Assembly: GCA_963618935.1 (NCBI GenBank)
Contig: CAVEVC010000033.1
Coordinates: forward strand, 1-11,675
DNA length: 11,675 nucleotides
Reading direction: 5' to 3'
Source of the DNA: RUG572 sp963618935
Lineage (GTDB): Bacteria; Verrucomicrobiota; Kiritimatiellia; RFP12; UBA1067
Shown: positions 6,701 through 11,675 of the stretch, piece by piece
How the letters are laid out: each line of letters begins with the position of its first letter
Position numbering within the stretch: the stretch's first letter is position 1
The notes under the pieces: generated by a model
Database searches by the model: none
The model's input: the letters and a program-made list of their open reading frames with translations, nothing else
What the model was told of the DNA's origin: nothing
Made by a program: the position numbers and the translations under genes

Positions 6701-7713
6701 ACGGGGTCCCGGTGACGGTGATCGTGACGGGGCGCAATTCGGCGACGACGATCCGGCAGTGCCTCGAGTCGCTTGCGGAACAGGATTGGCCGATCGACGA
6801 GATCCTTGTATTCGACAACGGCTCGACTGACGGCACGCCGCAGATCGTAGGCGATGTCGCCCGGAGTGCGCGGGTGCCGATCCGCCTGCTGGATGGTGGG
6901 GCGGATGGCTTCATCTGCTCCGCGTACAACCGCGGCGCGGCGATGGCCAGGTCGCAGATCCTTGTCCTCTGCCATTCGGACGGCCAGGCGGCCTCCCCGC
7001 AGGAGCTCCGCCGCCTTGTCCAGCCGCTTGTCGCCGACCCCTCCGCCGTTGCCGCCTACCCGCGCCTCCTGATGCCGCGCGCGGTATGGGAACGCTTCCC
7101 GTTCTGGCAGAAGTTCCTTTTTGCGCGGGCCGTGGATTCGACGGCGCATTCGAGGTGCGCGATATTCGACGCCGTGCGGCGGGATGTCTATCTCCGGGCG
7201 GGCGGGTTCAACGAGGCGCTGTTCTTCCACGGCAGCGGCATCGGCGGCGAGGACAACGATGCGCAGCTGCGCTTTTCCAGGTTCGGAAGGCAGCTGTACA
7301 CGGAGGCGCGTGTCATCCACCTGCATAGCCTATCGCCCAGATATCGGCTATGCGACTACCTTTCGTTCCGGGCCCGTCTGGCGCGCACCTACGGCAAGCA
7401 GCTGCGCTGGCAGCGTGGTCTGGCGGAGACATCGAACCTGCTCTTTTTCGTGCGGCCCGCCTTGGCCTTTCTGCCGCTGGCCGCCCTGGCGGGCTTCGCG
7501 GTCTTTCCTTGCTTCGGCTGGTGCGCACTTGCCGCCGCAGCGTCTCTCCAGGTCGCGTTTGCCGTTCTCGTCAGCCGAAAGATGTTCGCCTCGCGCGCGA
7601 CGCTGCGCGATCCGCGCATCGTCTTTGTGGCGCCGATGGCGGTGTTCATGGTCTACTACGAGGCTTTCTGGTTCTTCCATGGTCTCTTCACCCCGTTTCG
7701 CCACAGGACATGA
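6691..7713 (+). CDS. Family 2 glycosyltransferase with C-terminal membrane helices
   Basis: A 340-residue protein with a GT-A domain at about 6-235: VTVIVTGRNSATTI (8-21), LVFDNGSTDGTPQIV (39-53), AYNRGAAMARSQILVLCHSD (78-97) where the usual DxD is HSDG (95-98), and HGSGIGGEDND (180-190), the catalytic-base region. Hydrophobic segments at about 250-272, 276-296 and 308-330 anchor it in the membrane. Such proteins add a sugar from a nucleotide donor to a lipid-linked glycan. The start at 6691 overlaps the previous stop by 10 nt and has GGAGG at 6682-6686, only 4 nt away. Its stop overlaps the next start as ATGA (7710-7713), so translation is coupled. The HSD form makes metal coordination less certain; a single Asp is common in this group. 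Confidence 0.88.
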   Translation: MAVNGVPVTVIVTGRNSATTIRQCLESLAEQDWPIDEILVFDNGSTDGTPQIVGDVARSARVPIRLLDGGADGFICSAYNRGAAMARSQILVLCHSDGQAASPQELRRLVQPLVADPSAVAAYPRLLMPRAVWERFPFWQKFLFARAVDSTAHSRCAIFDAVRRDVYLRAGGFNEALFFHGSGIGGEDNDAQLRFSRFGRQLYTEARVIHLHSLSPRYRLCDYLSFRARLARTYGKQLRWQRGLAETSNLLFFVRPALAFLPLAALAGFAVFPCFGWCALAAAASLQVAFAVLVSRKMFASRATLRDPRIVFVAPMAVFMVYYEAFWFFHGLFTPFRHRT

Positions 7714-8516
7714 CCCCCCGCCTCTCCATCTGCGTTCCGACCTACAACAGGCTCTCGTACCTGCGCGAGCTGATGGCGGGCCTGTTGCCGCAGGTCGAGG
7801 CGGAGGCGCGCGGGACGGTGGAGCTCTGCGTGAGCGACAACGCCTCCACGGACGGGACCGCCGCCTACCTGAAGACGCTCTCGTGCCCGTCGCTTCGCTT
7901 CTGGAGCAACGCGGAGAACGTCGGCGGCGACCGCAACTTCCTCGTGCTCATCCGCGAGGCGCGCGGCGACTACGTGTGGCTCGTGGGCGACGACGACATC
8001 ATCCCCGAAGGGAGCGTTGCGCGGGCGCTTCGCCTGCTTGGGCGGTCGCCGGACCTTGTGATCGCCGATGAACGCACCGGGGAGGTGAAATCCTATCCCG
8101 ACTACCGTTCCTGCCTGCTCGGCGAGGCCGGCAGGAAAAGCCCTCTCGCCATCGCCCATACGCTCATCACGGCCAACATCTTCCGCCGCTCGCTCTTCGA
8201 CGTCCCGTCCGCGGAGGCGAAGCTGTGGACGAGCTACGCGCACATGTTCGGCTTCATCGGCAACGTGAGGGGGATAGGGGGGGGGGTACTCCTCGCGCCG
8301 GGGCTGATCGCGATGCGCGCGGTGCGGGCGGACTTCGCGAAGTACCCGTCGTTCCTCTGCCTCAAGCACGCCTACTACCTGAATTACATTGCCAAGGCAT
8401 TCGCCCTGCCGTCCTATCGCCGGAAGGCCGTGCGCGCGGCGTTGAACCTGCCGCTCGAGTTCGGCTCGAGGATCAAGCGCTGCCTGAAGAAGGGGGTGGC
8501 CTTATGTTCGCGATAG
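7710..8516 (+). CDS. Family 2 glycosyltransferase (abequosyl/rhamnosyltransferase-like) containing a G10 tract
   Basis: A 268-residue protein. RLSICVPTYNRLSYLRELM (4-22), VELCVSDNASTDGT (37-50), NVGGDRNFLVLIREARGDY (70-88) and WLVGDDDIIPEGSV (90-103, with the metal-binding Asp cluster 94-96) are the pattern seen in O-antigen abequosyl- and related deoxyhexosyltransferases. No membrane helix is obvious; the basic C-terminus (KRCLKKG) may bind the membrane surface. The start at 7710 forms an ATGA overlap with the previous stop. Its own ribosome site is poor (AGGA only 1 nt away), so it relies on coupling. Its stop overlaps the flippase start by 13 nt. Ten consecutive G at 8277-8286 encode Gly-Gly-Gly at about residues 190-192, a potential slippage site. 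The sugar transferred is not known. Confidence 0.88.
   Translation: MTPRLSICVPTYNRLSYLRELMAGLLPQVEAEARGTVELCVSDNASTDGTAAYLKTLSCPSLRFWSNAENVGGDRNFLVLIREARGDYVWLVGDDDIIPEGSVARALRLLGRSPDLVIADERTGEVKSYPDYRSCLLGEAGRKSPLAIAHTLITANIFRRSLFDVPSAEAKLWTSYAHMFGFIGNVRGIGGGVLLAPGLIAMRAVRADFAKYPSFLCLKHAYYLNYIAKAFALPSYRRKAVRAALNLPLEFGSRIKRCLKKGVALCSR
8277..8286 (+). repeat. G10 homopolymer tract, candidate phase-variation site
   Basis: Ten G in a row, preceded by G5 and ATA (8269-8276), lie in the coding sequence of the GT2 gene. Other G-runs in the window reach six or seven, so this is the longest. In the given length the GT2 frame is intact. Removing one G brings TGA at 8305-8307 into frame. Adding one G moves the reading frame into that of the flippase, which is open from 8225 through 9850 without a stop. 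Poly-G tracts in glycosyltransferase genes are known contingency loci in Campylobacter and other bacteria. Its use as one here is inference. Confidence 0.7.
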
Positions 8517-9850
8517 GGCTGGCGCGGAAATGCCGCGAGCGCCTCGGAGACCTCTGGTGGTATACGCTCCTCCTCTTCGCCGCCCAGCGCCTCGGCGACG
8601 TGATCAACATGTTCGTGGGGCTCTGGCTCGTGCCGAGATACGTGCCGCAGAGCGAACTCGGCGCGGTGCTGCCGCTCTCGCAGTTCGTCTCCTTCATCGG
8701 CATCCCGCTGGCGATCGTGGCGACCCCGTTCTCGAAGTTCCTTCTGGACTATGGGGCGCGGGGGGAATACGGGAAGGTCAAGTCGCTTCTGCGGGACGTG
8801 TTCGTCTGCACCGGATGCCTTGCGCTCTTGACGCTCCTCTTCGCCTACGTCTGCCTGCCGTTCCTCTTTGAGCGGATGCGCGTCCCCGTCGGAAGCCTGG
8901 GGGCGCTGATCGTCGCAGTCAGCATCCTGTCGTCCGTCTCGTCCGTCTTCGCGAGCGCCGTCCAGGGGCTGAAGCTGTATTCGGCGACGGTCCTGTTCAA
9001 CGTGATAGCGGCTCCGCTGCGTCTCGTCCTGATGCTCGTGTTCATGCCGCTCCGCCCGCTTTCCGGGTATTTCGTCGGGCAGGGGGCGGCGCCCGGCGTG
9101 AGCGTCGTCGGCGCGCTCTGGGCGCTGCGCAGGCATCTCGGCCGCGCCGTCAGGGCCGTCCCCTACCTCAGGGAGGATGGCCCTGCGATGGTGCGCTACG
9201 CCATCCCGTTCCTCGTCCTGACGGTATTCGCCAATCTCTTCAGCGCCGTGGACCTGCTTGTCATCCGGCACCGCCTCTCCGACTTCGAGTCCGCCGGCTA
9301 CTACATGGTCTCGCGCTTCACGGACATATCCTCGTACCTCGGCTCGGCGTTCGTCGTGTTCCTGTTCCCCATGGTGGCGGGGAAGAATGCGGATTCCCCC
9401 GACGGACGGAGAACGCTGGTGCATTCCGTCCTGGGCACGGCGGCGTGCGGCGTCGCCGTCGCGGCCCTGCTCGGCGTCTTCGGCGATCGGCTGATGGGGC
9501 TGACGGAAGCGTGGCGCCCCTACCGGTCGATGTCCGTGTACATGCCGGCGATATGCTGCCTGAACGTCCTGACCATGGCCTGCGGATGCTACGTCTCCTA
9601 CGAGACGGCGCAGGGGCGCTTCGGATTCCTGAAATGGCTGCTGCCGATCGCCGGGGCCAAGATGGCGTTCCTCTATGCGGCTACGGGGTACACGTTCTTC
9701 TGCGGAATCCTGCCGGACTCCGCGATCGACTTCCTTGCCGCGTTCAACCCCTGCCGATTCTCCTTCGTGCTGGCGGTCATGCTCGCCGGCCAGGGCGCAC
9801 TGTCGCTGGTGGCGGCGGCGTGCTTCCTCAGGTCTCCGCGCGCCGCCTGA
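8504..9850 (+). CDS. Wzx-like oligosaccharide flippase (MOP superfamily)
   Basis: A 448-residue polytopic membrane protein with about 12 hydrophobic segments and no soluble domain, the usual size and layout of polysaccharide flippases. Typical features are an N-terminal WWYTLLLFAAQRLGDVINMF (18-37), an early GIPLAIVATPF segment (66-76), a middle break with basic loops (about 205-230), and AIPFLVLTVFANLFSAVDLL (233-252), the start of the second half. Its role would be to flip the undecaprenyl-linked or other lipid-linked glycan, made by the upstream transferases, to the outer face of the inner membrane. The start at 8504 overlaps the GT2 stop by 13 nt, with AAGGGGG upstream. The last 23 bp overlap the end of the oppositely directed GT10 gene. 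wzx genes are very divergent, so I give no symbol. Confidence 0.85.
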   Translation: MFAIGLARKCRERLGDLWWYTLLLFAAQRLGDVINMFVGLWLVPRYVPQSELGAVLPLSQFVSFIGIPLAIVATPFSKFLLDYGARGEYGKVKSLLRDVFVCTGCLALLTLLFAYVCLPFLFERMRVPVGSLGALIVAVSILSSVSSVFASAVQGLKLYSATVLFNVIAAPLRLVLMLVFMPLRPLSGYFVGQGAAPGVSVVGALWALRRHLGRAVRAVPYLREDGPAMVRYAIPFLVLTVFANLFSAVDLLVIRHRLSDFESAGYYMVSRFTDISSYLGSAFVVFLFPMVAGKNADSPDGRRTLVHSVLGTAACGVAVAALLGVFGDRLMGLTEAWRPYRSMSVYMPAICCLNVLTMACGCYVSYETAQGRFGFLKWLLPIAGAKMAFLYAATGYTFFCGILPDSAIDFLAAFNPCRFSFVLAVMLAGQGALSLVAAACFLRSPRAA

Positions 9851-10844
9851 GGCCAAGCCCGTCGGCGAGCGTTCGGAAGTAGCGCTCGGTGGAGAAGAAG
9901 GCGGCCTCCTCGGAGCGGAGGAACCTGTCGATCGCCTCGGTGTAGCGGGAATGCTCCGCCTCCGTCATGGAGCGGATGAGGCGTTCAAGCTCGTCCATGC
10001 CGGCGAAATCGCGGAAGTCGATGAAGCAGTCGCGGGGGATGCGCCTTTCGATTCCCCTTGACCCGTAGTAGATCGGCACGCAGCGCGCGCAGAGGCAGTC
10101 GAGGATCTTCTCGCTTATGTAGCCCGGCTGGGAGGCGTTGTTCTCGAAGCAGAGGGCGAACCTGTAGTTGCTGATCCTTGCGACCTTCTCGTCCCAGCCC
10201 CCGTCGATGGCGCCGCGGTAGGATGGGATCGACTTCCCGTCCCAGCCGGAGCCGTAGAGGTCGAAGCCGTCCCCCAGCGCCGCCGAGAAATGCCTGTAGG
10301 CCGCGACGCGCAGCCGGTAGGTCGAATGCGGCATGTAGCTCCACCGGTTGCGGCTGACGGCGACAAGCGTGTTCTTGTCCTGGAAGCGGATGCCGGAGAA
10401 TGGATTGCGGACGTACTTCGAGGGCTCAGCCCCGACGGGGACGTTGACGGCATGGTAGCCGGGATGCCTCCGCAGCAGCCTTTCGTCCCACGTGAATATC
10501 GTGTGGAAGCGGTTCCGGTAGAAGGGGACGAAATAGAGCGAGGGGTTGACGCTGTTCGGCTCGATCATCATGAGCGCCCTTTTCCGGTAGGGGATGTCCC
10601 TCAGGTAGGGGTCCCGCAGGGCGTAGCGCCAGCTGTAGTCGAAGTACAGGACGGCCCTGACCCTGTCCGAGGTCGCGTCCACGGCATCCCACGTGTGGAC
10701 CTCGGCGTCGTAATGCGCCTCGACCCAATCCTTGAACGCGATGACGAATCCCCTTGCGGAGAGGTCGGCCCTGCTGCGGTCGAACACGGCGTCGCCGCAG
10801 TCCTCTTCGCCGAAGTAGTAGTTTATGCCGAGGATGTCCTTCAT
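9828..10844 (-). CDS. GT10 family glycosyltransferase (alpha-1,3/1,4-fucosyltransferase-like)
   Basis: A 338-residue protein. The C-terminal half holds the GT10 signature: NYRFALCFENNASQPGYISE (226-245) then KILDCL, followed by CVPIYYG (255-261) and DCFIDFRDF (272-280). FDLYGSGW (194-201) and the YRG (209-211) to KV (220-221) stretch are the usual donor-domain strand before it. Family members move L-fucose from GDP-fucose to GlcNAc or glucose, for example in Lewis antigens; some use other donors. The N-terminal half (about 1-150) is the variable acceptor-binding part. No membrane segment is seen, so it is cytosolic or peripheral. The start at 10844 is set by the ATGA overlap with the epimerase stop and by AGGAG at 10860-10856. 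The alternative start 24 codons upstream lies inside the epimerase gene. The 3' end overlaps the flippase gene by 23 bp on the other strand. Confidence 0.88.
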   Translation of the reverse strand: MKDILGINYYFGEEDCGDAVFDRSRADLSARGFVIAFKDWVEAHYDAEVHTWDAVDATSDRVRAVLYFDYSWRYALRDPYLRDIPYRKRALMMIEPNSVNPSLYFVPFYRNRFHTIFTWDERLLRRHPGYHAVNVPVGAEPSKYVRNPFSGIRFQDKNTLVAVSRNRWSYMPHSTYRLRVAAYRHFSAALGDGFDLYGSGWDGKSIPSYRGAIDGGWDEKVARISNYRFALCFENNASQPGYISEKILDCLCARCVPIYYGSRGIERRIPRDCFIDFRDFAGMDELERLIRSMTEAEHSRYTEAIDRFLRSEEAAFFSTERYFRTLADGLGLRRRAET

Positions 10845-11675
10845 GGCCGCAGGATCTCCTTTCCCGCGCGCGCGGCGGAACGCCGGATGGCGTCGGCGAG
10901 CGGGGTCGTCACGCACACGCCGAGCTCGGACATGATGCGGGCCGTGTCCGGCACGTAGACCTGGGGCGGGCGACCCGTTGGCGTACCGAGGATCCTGATT
11001 TCGTTTGTGCCGCCGAGGGCGGCGCGCACCGCGAAGGCGAGGTCGCGGATCGAGATCGCCTCTGGCGAGCCGACGTTGTAGATGCGCCCGGATGCGCCGC
11101 GCGCGAGGATCGCGGAGAGCCAGTCGATGAGATCGTCGGCGTAAAGGTAGCTTCGTAGTGGGGTGCCGTCTCCCTTTACGATGATCGGCTTATCGTCGAG
11201 TACATTTTGGATGAAGTTGCCGATCGCGTAGTGGATGCGGCGGTTGAGGTAAGGCCCGGTGAAGGCGAAGCATCGCGCAATGCGCACGTCGAGGCCCGAA
11301 TCGAGCAGCATCCGCTCGGCGGCGAGCTTGCCCCTGCCGTAGGCCGTGGCGGGAAGGCAGGGGGCATCCTCGGCGACGGGTGCGGACTGCGGGCCGTAGA
11401 CCGCGCCTGAGGACGTGAAGAGAATCGTAGGAATGTGGCGGGCGCGGGCGAAGTCGATCACGTGCCGGGCGCCATCGACGATGATCGAGGTCATTTCGCT
11501 GTCGGCAATGTCGGTGACGGCAGGAGTCGCCGCATGGACGATCGCGTCGAAGTCGCCCGCAATCCCTGAGAAATCGAAGTCGCGCACGTCGCCCTGCGCC
11601 CATGACACGAAGGGCAGGTCGGCGAATTGCGGGTTGGCGGCCCGGAAGGCGGCGGGGTCGCGCGAGAGGATTGTG
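10841..11675 (-). CDS. NAD-dependent epimerase/dehydratase (nucleotide-sugar SDR), 5' end outside window
   Basis: The last 277 residues are visible. The frame is open to the window edge, where it reads TILSRDPAAFRAANPQFADL, so the GTG at 11608 is internal and the Gly-rich NAD-binding motif lies beyond the window. Visible extended-SDR features are GDVRDFDFSG, FDAIVHAAT, LFTSSGAVYGP (catalytic Ser/Thr), AYGRGKLAAERML (catalytic Tyr-x3-Lys), ARCFAFTGPYL, KGDGTPLRSYLYADDLIDWL and YNVGSPEAISIRDLA. The last two are typical of dTDP-/UDP-/GDP-sugar dehydratases and epimerases of O-antigen clusters. It would make or modify a nucleotide sugar in the cytosol for the locus. The ATGA overlap (10841-10844) couples it to the GT10 gene, so its product could be that enzyme's donor. 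The reaction cannot be set from this sequence: 4,6-dehydratase, 3/5-epimerase, 4-reductase and decarboxylase remain open. Confidence 0.88.
   Translation of the reverse strand, partial: TILSRDPAAFRAANPQFADLPFVSWAQGDVRDFDFSGIAGDFDAIVHAATPAVTDIADSEMTSIIVDGARHVIDFARARHIPTILFTSSGAVYGPQSAPVAEDAPCLPATAYGRGKLAAERMLLDSGLDVRIARCFAFTGPYLNRRIHYAIGNFIQNVLDDKPIIVKGDGTPLRSYLYADDLIDWLSAILARGASGRIYNVGSPEAISIRDLAFAVRAALGGTNEIRILGTPTGRPPQVYVPDTARIMSELGVCVTTPLADAIRRSAARAGKEILRP

Noticed and set aside
8414..9856. A 480-codon - strand open frame opposite the flippase
   Set aside because: It is a charged, repetitive translation typical of antisense to a hydrophobic membrane protein gene, with no domain pattern.
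11190..11608. Starting the epimerase at the GTG at 11608 (or a separate gene at the ATG near 11603)
   Set aside because: The frame is open and SDR-like right to the window edge, and the GTG is inside the fold. The ATG is in a different frame with an Arg-rich product.

Overview
High-GC bacterial DNA carrying a surface-glycan (polysaccharide or glycolipid) assembly locus beside two housekeeping-type genes. No rRNA, tRNA, CRISPR array, transposase or phage gene is visible. The organism cannot be fixed from the sequence. The U32 protein of about 780 residues, the divergent near-leaderless promoters and a relic of a 'YFCDR'-type AAA ATPase remind me of gut members of the PVC group (Kiritimatiellota, Verrucomicrobiota or Lentisphaerota). 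That placement is inference only.

Layout. Positions 1-70 hold the last 22 codons of an unidentified + strand gene. Positions 137-2470 (- strand) encode a U32 'peptidase' family protein, probably an RNA-hydroxylation factor. A 186-bp divergent intergenic region (2471-2656) carries two near-identical -10 elements facing away from each other. From 2657 a tightly packed + strand run follows: a two-domain family 2 glycosyltransferase (2657-4540), plsY (4557-5159), a DUF192 frame that continues without a stop into a GT-B glycosyltransferase (5183-6700, with an internal start at 5576), two more family 2 glycosyltransferases (6691-7713 and 7710-8516) and a Wzx-like flippase (8504-9850). On the - strand, a NAD-dependent epimerase/dehydratase (cut by the window end) and a GT10 fucosyltransferase-like enzyme are coupled by an ATGA overlap. 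They run head-on into the flippase, sharing 23 bp at the 3' ends.

How the genes fit together. The epimerase/dehydratase would supply a modified nucleotide sugar. The GT-B, GT2 and GT10 enzymes would add sugars one after another at the inner membrane face. The flippase would move the lipid-linked product outward. The two-domain GT2 may make a polyprenyl-phosphate sugar with its first domain and use another donor with its membrane-anchored second domain. PlsY makes lysophosphatidate for phospholipid synthesis and may simply share the transcript. No polymerase, chain-length regulator, ligase or initiating transferase is in the window, so the cluster probably continues beyond it.

Most unusual points: (1) the DUF192 gene has lost its normal C-terminus at a junction with about 100 bp of an AAA ATPase gene and is left in frame with a glycosyltransferase; (2) a G10 tract lies in the GT2 gene at 7710-8516, where one added G would fuse that frame to the flippase and one lost G would stop it within seven codons; (3) the divergent promoters sit only 10-13 nt from their start codons, with no Shine-Dalgarno sequence.
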